This document shows positions 11,016 to 23,266 of a DNA stretch of 64,000 nt, one piece after another. The DNA lies in contig CM039126.1 of assembly GCA_022036555.1 (NCBI GenBank), forward strand, positions 4,902,213 to 4,966,212, in the 5' to 3' direction. The notes beneath the pieces were generated by a model. The model saw nothing but the letters and a program-made list of their open reading frames with translations, was not told the DNA's origin and did not search any database. How positions within the stretch are numbered: the stretch's first letter is position 1; each line of letters starts with the position of its first letter. The DNA comes from Microstegium vimineum. Lineage: Eukaryota; Streptophyta; Magnoliopsida; Poales; Poaceae. A program made the position numbers and the translations under genes.

Positions 11016-12020
11016 GTATTTTCCTAGCTCTTTCCCCCTAAGCATTTACGAGGTGGTTGCTATGTGTGCTTGACTCCGAATATGATTTGATCGTGTCCTA
11101 AAATTATTTTTCTAGTAATGCACAAGCATCTTGTTGTTCGTCGGGGGTCGATGTGTGGACCTCTAGTGGCTTAAGGACTTAATTAAAACACTCAGTGACA
11201 TGAGAGATTTATCCTGGTTCAGTTCTCTAAGCTCTACGTCCAACAGTTTGTTGTTCTTCATGTTAAGAATACTAGAACACACAATCATTGATGGACTACC
11301 ACTGTCAGTTCATGACTTCAACTGGTAGTGATAAATAGCGCAACCAGTTTGTGGATCTAACCAGTAGTGATCTCACTACTAGATGAACCCACGAACTAAT
11401 AATGATCACCCATCACTATCGGTCCATACCGGCAGTGATAGCTTGTTTGCACAAAAATCATTTTTTTACATGATGTTGAATTAAGAGAAACTTTATATCG
11501 AGTCTAAAGAGATATAAAACTTTATAGTTGACAACTATTTAAGATGATTAGAAATTTTGAATGGGAATCAGTCAACATCAAAGATGTAGCATTCAATGAG
11601 ATCTATAACTTTGCAGTTTATAACTTTTTTATTTGAGATCATTTGGAGTGTCAAATATACAATATAAGATTCAAAATTATGTAATAAAAGAACAGAGTGA
11701 GCTACATATCACATTTGTTGCATCTTAGTATTGCCAATTGTAGACCCAATAGTGATGGGGGTGCCAATTGTCCACCATCGGAGCCAAATCTAGCAGTGAT
11801 AGGCGGATTTGACCCGACATTGATTATGAAATCTAGTGGAGTGAATGCTCAAACCAAAGTTATTACAATGGAGAAATCGAGAGAGAGAGTGTGTGGTAGG
11901 GGTAGCGGTATGTTGATCTAGGGTTCTAAAAGGTCGAGATGGCCGACTAGAAGGGGATAAATAGTCTTTTCTAAATCTAATCGCACTGGTTAACCGAAAC
12001 AAATGCGAAATTGAAACTAT

Positions 12021-14244
12021 TGTAGGGTCGAGATGGCGTACTAGAGGGGGTGAATAGTCTTTTCTAAAAACTTAAGCGCAACGGCTAACCGAAACAAATG
12101 CGGAATTAAAACTATCGGTCTAGCCAAGACTACACCCCTCTATCTATAACTTCAACACCTAGCAAAGTATACTAAAAGAGCTCACTAAGGTGCAAAGCTA
12201 GAAAGCTCACCTAAACAAGTCTAGGTTGCAAGGTCATACAAACCTAAGCAACTAGTACTCTAAGCAAACCGGGAGCTCCTACACATACTAGTGAGCAAAG
12301 CACAAAGCACCTAAGCTCACTAGCAATGCTCTCTAGCAAGACTACACAAGCCAACTAGAGAGCTCAACTTACTTAGCTACACAAACTAAGCAATGTGACT
12401 AATAAGGATACTCAAGCCAATTAGTCACTCAAGAGCTACTTCTAAGCTACACAAACTAGAAGGTAACTAGACAAGCTACACAAGCTAAACTAGTTACAAG
12501 AGCAACAAACAACCACTAGCACAAGTATAAGAAAGTAAATGCAAGCTAGTGATTTGGAGAATGCAAACGCACCGAGAAAATGTACACAAGGTTGACACGG
12601 TAATTTTTCTCCCGAGGTTCACTTGGTCGCCACCAAGCTAGTCCCCGTTGTATCGGCTCACTCACTTGGAGGTTTACGACTTTTTACAGGCCTCACTTGC
12701 TTAACCCCCACAAGGGTTGCCGCCTAACCAACACAAGATGATGGCACTCAACGATACCTTCAACTAGAGTTACTCTTCGCGATCTCCCGCGGGGCGAGCA
12801 CAATGCCCCTCACAAAGCACTTCTCCGGAGCGCTGCACAAGCTTCTTGCGGGCTTCGACGGAGCCACAATCACCAAGCCGCCTAGGAGGTGGCAACCTTC
12901 AAGAGTAACAAGCACCACGAGCTTGCAACACGATCACCTAGTACCACACGATGCAATCTCTCAAAGCAACGCACTAGAAATCGCTCTCTCACACTATCGG
13001 ATGAACTCTATCAAGTGTGTGAGTTAGAGGGCTCCTTCACCAAGCACACTAGAGGCAATACATGCCCAAGGTGCTCAACCAGCCCCAAGGGCCGGCCATG
13101 AGCTATTTATAAGCTCCCCCACGAAACTAGCCGTTTTGCCCACTCATTGGGCTTCCTGCAGAGGGTCCGGACGCACCTATCACTTTGGTTCGGACCATGC
13201 CGCGCGCGTCCGGACCTTCTTAGCCGTTTGAAACAGCCGTTGGCGTCCTGCGCTGATCGCCACCACGTGTCTTCGGACGCGTCCGGATGCCCATCCGGAC
13301 CAACGCTCGCCCGCGTCCGGACGTGAGTAGAGAGCTCCCAGACAGCTAAATTCATTCGGACGCTCGTCCAGACGACGAACAGCGTCTGGACCTCCTCTGT
13401 TTGCTCAGCTCGGTCAGTGGGGGTGGCGTCCGGACGCACAGCCGATGGTTCGGACCGCCCAAGCCCTAGCGTCCGGACCTCTCAACCAGGCCGAGACCTA
13501 TGGTTTAGTTTCGGGCCCTCTCTCCAATGGTCCGGACACCCATAGCCCTAGCATCCGGAGCCTGTCCCTCAGCAGGAATTCCTCCGCACTTCTTCCTTTG
13601 CTTCATATGTGCCAACACAAACGTGTTCACCACCTTGTGCATGTGTGTTAGCATTTTCACAATCATTTTCAAAGCATTTTCACTTGCTCTCACCGCGCCA
13701 TTCGATCCTAATGCATCGCAAAGTTAGACCGCTCCAAGTGGCACTAGATAACCGATATGCAAACAAGTTTGCCCCTCTTGATAGTACGACTATCTATCCT
13801 AAACCTGGTCATATACTTCTCTACACACCAATGACCGGTGAAATGAAATGCTCTATGGTTATACCTTTGCCTTGCGCATTTCATTCCATCTCCTTCTCTA
13901 TCTCCAATGTTGATGCAACACATGCACCAATTAATCATCAAATGATATGATCCACTTCATATCATCACGTGACTGTATTCGTTCATCGATCTTGACTTCA
14001 CTTGCTCTTCACCGTTGCATCGGTCCATTGACGCCAAGCATCACTCACTTGCCCTTCACACTTGCAACTGGTCCATCAAGTCAAGCCTCATCTTGATCTT
14101 CTCCACCTTGATCACATGACTCCATGTCATGTCTCATGTGCATTAAGCTCCTTCATCACACCATCACCTGTGAACTATTCTCCTATGTATATATCACTCG
14201 AACACATATTAATTCACCTAAGTTGTCACTCAATTATCAAAATC
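12021..14244 (-). repeat. LTR A (3' LTR in element orientation)
   Basis: It starts TGTAGGGTCGAGATGGC on the plus strand and is homologous to 21019-23266. Long open frames on either strand here are by-products of a CCGGAC-rich stretch at 13150-13560 and are not genes. Confidence 0.8.
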
Positions 14245-17200
14245 CCTTTTTGGTAATTGATGACAATTCTACAAAGATATGGAAATTAAGATCATTTTTG
14301 ACATTATGTCATTTATCCATCATTTAAGCTCTATGTCAAGATTTGGATAAATGCCACAAAGTCCGACTTGGTAGTGTTAACTCCCCCTACATATGTGCTC
14401 ACAAAGGTTTGAATTAAGCTTTGCACACATGCATGAATAGACATTGTGGGAGTGCTAGCACTACTAAGTGATGCTAAAGGATATAGGATAAACCTTTGAA
14501 GATATCTATTGTAGTTGCACTTTGAAGTTCATCCTTAGCACCATGGTTAGCTAGATACCACAAATAAACACTAGAAACCTCGTGAGATCAATATTAAAAG
14601 CACAGTTTCTAGATAGCAATTAAAGGAACATATATTTAGTTTACCAACCTATGCATGCTAGTTAGCAAATCATCATATAAATCTTATAACTAGCATACAC
14701 CACACAAGCATGCATAAAAAAATAAGACTTATGCAATATGCAAGGCAAACACATGAGTATGCACATATCAAATGCAATCAATCAAGTTCATGAGCTTGCT
14801 CCCCCTACTTGTGTGCATTACTTAGTCCAAGACTTTGATCCTTTGATCTTGTTCCCTTATGTTCATGTCCATGTCTCTCTCCTTAGTGCATATTCATTCA
14901 CTAATATATCTTTGTTCACTAATCTCTCCCCCTTTGTCATTAATTTCCATAAAAGGTATGCTTATATTGATGCAAAGGTTGCACTAGGGTAGATGGTTGA
15001 TACTTGTATCTTTTCATTTTTGATGGACACTAACACATATGTATTGGAATGACTCTTCATGTAAGATCATTGACCATTATACCATTGAGTAGGGCAACTC
15101 CCCTTTGGTCAAAGCAATTGTCATCCAATAAGCTTTGCAAGTAAGAGAACTTTGATTTGATCACTTAAAGTTGAGGATCACTTGTTAGCTTGTAGGATAT
15201 CACTTGTGAGATTACCATATGTTGACGCAAAAAGCCGTCAGATCTGCAAACACGTCGGGCTTATACCCAAATTCGATATCCGAGGTGTGTCAGTCGATTT
15301 GACCAGTTAATCGACAAGGACGATAACTAGAACAACGTTGAACGAGACAACAGTGATGCGCCCGGACGTAAAGGCTCAGATTGCTCAAAACGCGGAACTC
15401 ACAAAGTTGACGGAGATCTTGTAGATACAACCCGTCGAGACTTCGTAAGAACTCGTGAATAAACTAGAACTAATGCAACGAAAGTAGATTTGCAGGAAAA
15501 GTAGACGAAAGTATTTGACTTGTTTGATTGATTGTGATCTCTATTACACCATCCCTCGGTACATATTTATACCCCAGCAAGAGGAGTTGTAAACAGACAC
15601 GACTCATACCTTCCTAAACAAAACTCTTATTTTTAAGGAAATAAACGACTCGTGCAAGAGTCAGACTCAAACTATAATAATAATACTAGCATAAAATCAC
15701 CAATTTGCATATCCGTATTTCTCACAATGAAGCCTTCCATCGACAGACTTCTTCCAATATGCAACCTTGTTCTATTGCCATCGGCAGCTTTCTGCTGACG
15801 TCAGCCACGTCATCCTGCATCCATCGACAATACATTCATATCGGCAACACCCTTCTGCCTTCATCGGCAACACCTTCATACCGGCAAGTAGCCTTCTTCT
15901 TCTCTTGACGTTCCTTCAATCAAATTCACCATCGGCAACCTCCTTTGTTTCCATCGGTAATCTAACCGGTAGTATCTTGATGCCGATAGGGGATAGTGAC
16001 CATCCCCTTGCCGATCAGCGCACTCAGTTCATATTGACACGTACCAAAAAACGGTGTCAACACCACTTGTAGAATTATTTGAATTAACTCAATGTGGATC
16101 ATCACAAGTATGCTAGAACTAGACATCTTTTGCAAGTATCAATATGAAAGTTGATACTATTTGAAAGATTAACATAAGTCTAGATACCATTTGTAGGTTA
16201 CATCTTGATATCCATTTGCATTGTTGTCTTGTGCTTGAACTAGATTCGTCTTCATGAGCTTCTATGTTGGACTTGAACTAAAATGATTTGCATAAGCTTT
16301 CAAGTCCGGTTTAAACCTTCTCTAAGCTTGTTCACACGCGTTGAGCAGTTATCTTATAGAGGTTGTACTTGTCACTTAATTGCAATCCAAAATAGATCAA
16401 GTACTTGGGTTTACTAGCTCATGAACAAACTTATATACTACCACTAGATACAAATAATCAATCAAGCAATAGTGGTAGGCTATAAGAATAAAATTCATTT
16501 GATTTTCAATGAATGATCACTATGTATGACTATATGCACTAAACATGTCCTAAGCAAATATGTATGCATATGTCAAACAATTTTACCTTTGCTATGTTGG
16601 AGTAGAGGATAGTCACATAGATTTCATCTCCAATTAGCAATGTGAAGTCCAATTAAGAGCATGGTGAAGACCAATGAATACTAATATGAATTCCATTCTT
16701 CACCCATATGAATTGAGTCCCACTATTGACCAAGTACACTTTCTTGTTGTAGTTGACTTGCTTCTTTAATTGATCTTTACTTGCATGAGAGAATACCAAA
16801 TGATGTACCACTTGTAATCATAATATCACTTGAAAGACATGATATCACTTTGAATATAAGTTCATGCATCTCTCTCTTTGGGTGTTGCTTTCTTTCTTTT
16901 GATCAATCCTATTGATAGCTTCAACTAAGCATCTCCAAATGATCCCTAGATCACCACTTCCATGTTAGCCTTCTAAGCACCACACTTGGTTTAACTACAA
17001 AAGGCGGCAAGCCCCTACAAAAGGGGGAAATGACCTCTCTCTCCAAGAACCATCCTTGATACTCACTTGAAATGACTTTGTTTAATTGATCTTCATCTTG
17101 AGTACTAATCATGTGCCAAATACACTCCACAATCAAATGGCCTTGTACTCAATGCTAACATAGGCACCTCAATCACTTATAAGCATGATTCCAACTTGAG

Positions 17201-18178
17201 GACCTTGCAATCTTAGTGACTCTTGATCAATTCAATGGTTGTCACTTTTCTGGCAGATTTTGTACTTTTCAAAGAATATAGCATATCTCCCAAAGTACAT
17301 ATCTAATGACCATGAAATTTTGTGAAGATGAGCTTCACTAAGTCGTCTAGCAGTCATAAAAATTTGAGCTTCATTGGACTTCTAGATTGCTACCAGATTT
17401 CATATCTTTCCACCTAGGTACATGCTGAAAATTGCTGCACATGTGTTGATAAAATCCACTCCAAAACCAAAGTGTCTCTTATCCATTACTCATGAAACTT
17501 TCACAGCAACTACTATCATAAGTGTAGAGCATGCACACAAGATTTTAAGCCAATCCAAATATATTTGATCACTCAAACATGGCTATGATCACAGCTAGCT
17601 CAGATTTTGACTAAATGACAGATTTGAGCAAAGTGAGCTAAGCTTCTTCAAGTTGAACCAAACTTGATATTAAATTGTTTGAATACTATCTCAAGACATA
17701 TATCCATTCAATCCTCTAACTAAAAGTAGACTCTTGATCATATCCATCCAAATCAACACAAACTTGATCACTAAGCATTTAATCCATTCAAACAACTTGT
17801 AGCAAGCAATTAGTGCATATATATATCCAATTCAAATAACTCATATGCACTAAGTGTATGTCCAATTGAAACATCTTATACACACCCAAATGATCTTGAT
17901 CAACAAGAAATATACCTTAGTAGCTCATGATCAACCCATTAGTAAGCTTCACTTTGAATATTTGTAAGCCTTCAAATAATCCAATCAACCACCACAACTT
18001 GATTATGCACTTGTATGTTGTAGCACTTAGACTTCATTCTTTTCACTTAGCATTGGGATAAGGATAGCACTAAGCTTCATTACTTGATTCAATCATATGA
18101 TGAATTAGATGTAATCACTTGAATCAAGCCTCCAATGGCAATGGTACCTACACACATTCATCCAGTTGTTGATGGTAC
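14245..18178. other. Internal region of LTR element, non-coding
   Basis: Outside the solo LTR at 15220-16062 this is AT-rich sequence without any long open frame or domain. It corresponds to the 3' untranslated part of the minus-strand element. Confidence 0.55.
15220..16062. mobile_element. Solo LTR of a second family
   Basis: The sequence begins TGTTGACGCAAAAAGCC and ends ACGGTGTCAACA, giving perfect 7-bp terminal inverted repeats (TGTTGAC/GTCAACA) with TG...CA ends, 843 bp long. The flanks are CCATA and CCACT, which is not a clean target duplication. A TATTTATA motif lies near 15565. No open frame of note. Confidence 0.65.
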
Positions 18179-19605
18179 CTAAACTAATTTGGGTCCTCTC
18201 AAGTTATGAGCAACATACTTAGGCAATGTCTTAGTATGGATAGCGAGATGTTTTATAATAGCAATCATATAGGTACCACTACCATCCTTTCTAAGCATAT
18301 GATCATCATCAATTGAAATAGGCTTAGAAGTCATACCTAGGGGGCATGAATGAGCCATGTGTTCCCTTTCCCGACATGAGTAGCACACTCTCTTTGCTTG
18401 AGCCTTTTCTTCCTTGCTCATGTTTTGCTTCTCATTGTCTTGTCTTTTCTCTTTTACTTGAATCTTCATCTCAAGTTTGGTAGGACACTTCGAGGCAAAG
18501 TGTCCCATATCTTCACACTTGAAGCACTTGATGTGAGCCAAATAATTCTTCTCTTGATCTTTGCTCATCATTTTATTACCATCATAAATAGGAGTTGGAT
18601 TCCTTGCACTTGCTTTGCCACCTCTTCTAGTCTTCTTCTTTGTCATCCCCGAATCACCATCTTGATGGTTGATCTTGTATTGCACTTGGGGCTTGACTTG
18701 TGGCTTAGCTTGAACAATCTTGGTTGGACAAGCATTTGCAAGATGTCCCATCCCATGACACTTGAAGCACATGAAATGAGATAGCTTCTTTTGGCTTTGC
18801 TTCTTCACTTCCTTGCCCTTTCTCTTGTTTGTCAACATTTATTCAAAGGTGACTTTGGAATTGTAGCACCTCTAACTTGTTGCTCATATTCTTCAATTCA
18901 ATTTTGAGCTCATTGTTCTCCTTCAAAAGGTTAGTCTCACAAGACATAGAGGTAGAACAAGCATCTATATTTAAAGAACATGGCATATTAAGTAAATCAT
19001 CACAAGAGGTGGATACATTCTTCTTCCCTACATCACAAGGGTTAGCAACAACATGTGATTGATCATTTGACCCAAGTGATGAGCTCTCTTCATTTTTAAG
19101 ATTTATCAATTCATTAATGAGAGAACCATGTTTGTGAACTAAATCTTCATGAGACACACGAAGCTCCTCATGATCAAGTTTTAGTTCCTCATGTGAAGAT
19201 TTAAGAACATCAAATAAGTGCTTATGTTCTTCACATGAGTTCTTTAGAAAAGAGTTTTCATCTTTTAGTTTCTTTGTTTTGTTTAACTCATTTTCTAAAT
19301 CTTTGGAGTTTGCATACAAGCTCAAAGTTAGGGTAATCGCAATCTACAATCACATTGCCAATTGATACCTTAGTGTCACCATGTGACATGAAGCAATGTG
19401 ATGAGGTAGAAGAGCTTGTGGAGTCATCACTCTCATAGCCCGAGCATGCATCATAATCATCATCATCATCAAGTGTGCTTGGAGTAGCATCATCAATTGC
19501 AACACTTGATGTTGGACCTTCATCTTTCTTATCAAGTGATCTCTTGATGGATAGATCATCTTCAACATCACTTGCGCATGAGGTGGAGCAATCTTCCACA
19601 ATCAC
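18179..19605 (-). pseudogene. Retrotransposon gag with three CCHC zinc knuckles (frameshifted)
   Basis: Three consecutive minus-strand frames (19288-19605, 18843-19325, 18179-18838) together form one gag-like protein broken by frameshifts or stops. In order: an acidic Ser/Asp-rich start; a long coiled coil (HEELKLDHEELRVSHEDLVH); then a basic part with three CX2CX4HX4C knuckles, CFKCHGMGHLANAC, CFKCEDMGHFASKC and CYSCREREHMAHSC. Zinc knuckles bind the element RNA during packaging. Similar gag-only products are common in grass non-autonomous LTR elements. No protease or polymerase follows. Confidence 0.75.
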
Positions 19606-19670
19606 CGAGTTGTGGTCATGCTCAACATCCTAATGTGCCACCAACTTGGACACATCATCACCAATGTTTG

Positions 19671-20844
19671 TGTCGGTGTTTTGACCCAGGGGGTCAAGAC
19701 CACCAACTAGTAAATTTATATATTGCGTGCTCCCTCTCCCAGATGTGATGCAAGAAGAACACAAGATTTATCCTGGTTCGGGCAAAGGAGGCCCTACGTC
19801 TAGCGGGGGAGGATGGATTGTATTATCTTGCACCGAAGTGCTCGTACAGGGGGGCAACAAGCAGGTTTACACGGGGGTGCTCAGGATGAGCTGAGGCCTA
19901 GGACTAGCAGGGCTACCCTAGGTGGTCAGTTGGTGGATTGCTTGAGGTGTCGATCAAGCAATCGGGTGCGGTGTGTGCGACTTGGCTCTTGGTGTATGCG
20001 GGTCAGAGCTGATGTCTCGGCTCGTTGAGAGATCTCTGATATCCGAATGCGCGAGCCGATATGAATGCGCATGCCTTTCTCCTATCCCAGCGTCCCCTTT
20101 TATAGATCAAGGGGAGGCCTGAGAGTACAGAGATCCTAGACTGTAGAGACATGGGAGAGGTGTCCGTGGCGCCATGCTTGCGATGGGACGTTGATCGCTG
20201 TAGCGGCGTGGCCTTCCCGTCCTTCCGATGTTCAGGGCATGGTGATAGCAGACTGGACACCGCCGTACAACATGGCGCAGTACGGTTGGCCTTCTGTAGA
20301 TGGGTACGAGTCCCACAGTTGACGCGAGACGGACTGGACGGGAGCCATGCCGGAGTGGTTGGAGACGATGGTCGAGCCCCCTGGTCGAGGGGGGTCGAGG
20401 CCAGCATGACTCTGTCGTATCCCTGAAGACACCGTCGAGGGCCGTCCTGTTCATGGCTCGAGGGGGTGCCTCTGGATTCCGTACCTGCGATGTGGCTACA
20501 GCGGCCGCACGGTTGACGGAAGTCCCAGGCATGGGCGGCGAGTTGATGGATTTGACTGTGGTAGTGGGCGCCCATGGCGTTGGGCGAGGGCAGGTAGGCG
20601 CATTGGATCCCCTTTACCCCATACCGGGGTAAGTCGATCGAGCTTCCTTCTCAGGGGTCGTTCGTTCGACCCCTTGTCCGTCATTCGAGGGGTCTAGGCA
20701 GAGGGGTCGTTCGTTCGACCCCTGTCCGTCAATCGGGGTCGAGGGGTTGAGGTCGAGGCGGAGGCGGAGGGGTCGTTCATTCGACCTCTGTCCGTCAGTC
20801 GAGACAGAGGCGGGGGGGTCGTTCGTTCGACCCCTGTCCGTCAG
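19671..20844 (+). mobile_element. Truncated LTR of a third family
   Basis: It begins TGTCGGTGTTTTGACCC, a common grass LTR start, followed by TTTATCCTGGTTCGGGC and GGCCCTACGTCTAGC. It becomes strongly GC-rich and ends abruptly at 20844, without the expected complementary ACCGACA end. The last part (20640-20844) is a tandem array of units GGGGTCGTTCGTTCGACCCC each followed by TGTCCGTCA. The several long frames in this stretch have no domain. Confidence 0.6.
20640..20844. repeat. Tandem array with palindromic GTCGTTCGTTCGAC core
   Basis: Four imperfect units, spaced about 55-65 bp, each hold a near-palindrome around GTCGTTCGTTCGAC and the phrase TGTCCGTCA. They belong to the truncated LTR. Confidence 0.7.
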
Positions 20845-21013
20845 TCGAGTTTAAAGAGATTTAAAACTTTATAGTTGACAACTATTTAAGATGATTAGAA
20901 ATTTTGAATGGGAATCAGTCAACATCAAAGATGTAGCATTCAATGAGATCTATAACTTTGCAGTTTATAACTTTTTTATTTGAGATCATTTGGAGTGTCA
21001 AATATACAATATA
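20845..21013 (+). repeat. 169-bp recent copy of 11498-11666
   Basis: The two segments differ at only two positions near their left edge by eye. It sits exactly between the broken LTR (ending 20844) and LTR B (from 21019), where the element's primer-binding site should be. Confidence 0.85.
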
Positions 21014-21018
21014 CCACG

Positions 21019-23266
21019 TGTAAGGTCGAGATGGCGGACTAGAGGGGGGTGAATAGTCTTTTCTAAAAACTTAAGCGCAACGGCTAACTGAAACAAATGC
21101 AAAATTAAAACTATAGGTCTAGCCAAGACTACACCCCTTTATCTATAACTTTAACACCTAGCAAAGTATACTAAAAGGGCTCACTAAGATGCAAAGCTAG
21201 GAAACTCACATAAACAAGTCTAGGTTGCAAGGTCACACAAACCTAAGCAACTAGTACTCTAAGCAAACCGAGAGCTCCTACACATACTAGTGAGCAAAGC
21301 ACAAAGCACCAAAGCTCACTAGCAATGCTCTCTAGCAAGACTACACAAGCCAACTAGAGAGCTCAACTTACTTAGCTACACAAACTAAGTAATGTGACTA
21401 ACAAGGCTACTCAAGCCAATTAGTCACTCAAGAACTACTTCTAAGCTGCACAAGCTAGAAGGTAACTAGGCAAGCTACACAAGCTAAACTAGGTACAAGA
21501 GCAACAAACAACCACTAGCACAAGTATAAGAAAGTAAATGCAAGCTAATGATTTGGAGAATGCAAATGCACCGAGAAGATGTACACAAGGTTGACACGGT
21601 AATTTTTCTCCTGAGGTTCACTTGGTCACCACCAAACTAGTCATCGTTGTATCGGGTCACTCACTTGGAAGTTTACGACTTTTTACAGGCCTCACTCGCC
21701 TAACCCCCACAAGGGTTGCCGCCTAACCAACACAAGATGAGGGCACTCAACGATACCTTCAACTAGAGTTGCTCTTCGCGATCTCCCGCGGGGCGAGCAC
21801 AATGCCCATCACAAAGCACTTCTCCGGAGCGCCGCACAAGCTTCTTGCGGGCTTCGACGGAGCTACAATCACCAAGCCATCTAGGAGGTGGCAACCTCCA
21901 AGAGTAACAAGCACCACGAGCTTGCAACACGATCACCTAGTGCCACACGATGCAATCTCTCAAAGCAACACAATAGAAATCGCTCTCACACAATCGGATG
22001 AACTCTATCAAGTGTGTGTGAGTTAGAGGGCTCCTTCACCAAGCACACTAGAGGCAACACATGCCCAAGGTGCTCAACCAGCCCCAAGGGCTGGCCATGA
22101 GCTATTTATAAGCTCCCCCACAAAACTAGCCATTTTGCCCACTCATTGGTCTTCCTGTAGAGGGTCCGGACGCACCCATCACTGGGGTCCGGACCATGCC
22201 GTGCGCGTCCGGACCTTCTTAGCCGTTTGAAACGGCCGTTGGCGCCCTGCGCCGATCGCCACCACGTGTCTCCAGACGCGTCCGGATGCCCATCCAGACC
22301 AACGCTCGCCCGCGTCCGAACGTGAGCAGAGAGCTCCGCGAGAGCTAAATTCATCCGGACGCTCGTCCGGAGTTCACTATCCGGACGACGAATAGCTTCC
22401 GGACCTCCTCTGTTTGCTCAGCTCGGTCAGTGGGGGTGGCGTACGGACGCACAGCCGATGGTCCGGACCGCCAAAGCCCCATCGTCCGGACCAGCGTCCG
22501 GACCTCTCAACCAGGTCGAGACTTAGGGTTTGGTTCCGGTCCCTCTCTCCAATGGTCCGAACACCCATAGCCCTAGTGTCCGGAGCCTGTTCCTCAGCAG
22601 AAACTCCTCCACACTTCTTCATTTGCTTCACATGTGCCAACACAAACGTGTTCACCACCTTGTGTATGTGTGTTAGCATTTTCACAATCATGTTCAAAGC
22701 ATTTTCACTTGCTCTCACCGCGCCACTCGATCCTAATGCATCGCAAAGTTAGATTGCTCCAAGTGGCACTAGATAACCGATCTATAAACAAGTTTGTCCC
22801 TCTTGATAGTACGGCTATCTATCCTAAACCTGATCATATACTTCTCTACACACCAATGATTGGTGAAATGAAATGCCCTATGGTATAACTTTGCCTTGCG
22901 CATTTCATTCCATCTCCAATGTTGATGCAACACATGCATCAATCAATCATCAAATGATATGATCCACTTCATATCATCACGTGACCGTATTGGTTCATCG
23001 AGCTTGACCTCACTTGCTCTCCACCGTTGCATCGGTCCATCGGCGTCAAGCATCACTCACTTGCCCTTCACACTTGCAACCGGTCCATCAAGCCAAGCCT
23101 CATCTTGATCTTCTCCACCTTGATCACATGACTCATGTCTCATGTGCATTAAGCTCCTTCATCACACCATCACCTATGAACTAATCTCATATGTATATAT
23201 CACTTAAACACATATTAGTTCACCTAAGTTGTCACTTAATTACCAAAATCACACAAGAACCTTTCA
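21019..23266 (-). repeat. LTR B (5' LTR in element orientation)
   Basis: Plus-strand ends are TGTAAGGTCGAGATGGC and AAGAACCTTTCA. Homologous throughout to LTR A and to LTR C. Predicted frames here are in CCGGAC-rich LTR sequence and are not genes. Confidence 0.85.

Larger units (their letters stand above)
12021..23266 (-). mobile_element. Non-autonomous LTR retrotransposon with gag only (LTRs A and B)
   Basis: LTR A is 12021-14244 and LTR B 21019-23266 (2248 bp). They align throughout; my hand count of the first 270 bases gives about 16 differences. The element reads on the minus strand, since the gag remnant does. It is inserted in LTR C at the site ACT(AT/GA), an imperfect 5-bp duplication. 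The internal part (14245-21018) encodes a CCHC gag but no recognisable protease, integrase or reverse transcriptase, so it depended on a helper. The primer-binding area next to LTR B is replaced by a 169-bp copy of sequence from 11498-11666. LTR A lacks the terminal 20 or so bases at its inner edge. Confidence 0.8.

Noticed and set aside
12803..13727. Several frames of 60-110 codons
   Set aside because: They lie in LTR A and recur with breaks in LTR B; the CCGGAC-rich LTR sequence is not coding.
20003..20684. Frames up to 190 codons on the minus strand
   Set aside because: Inside a truncated LTR; no domain, and overlapping frames on the other strand.
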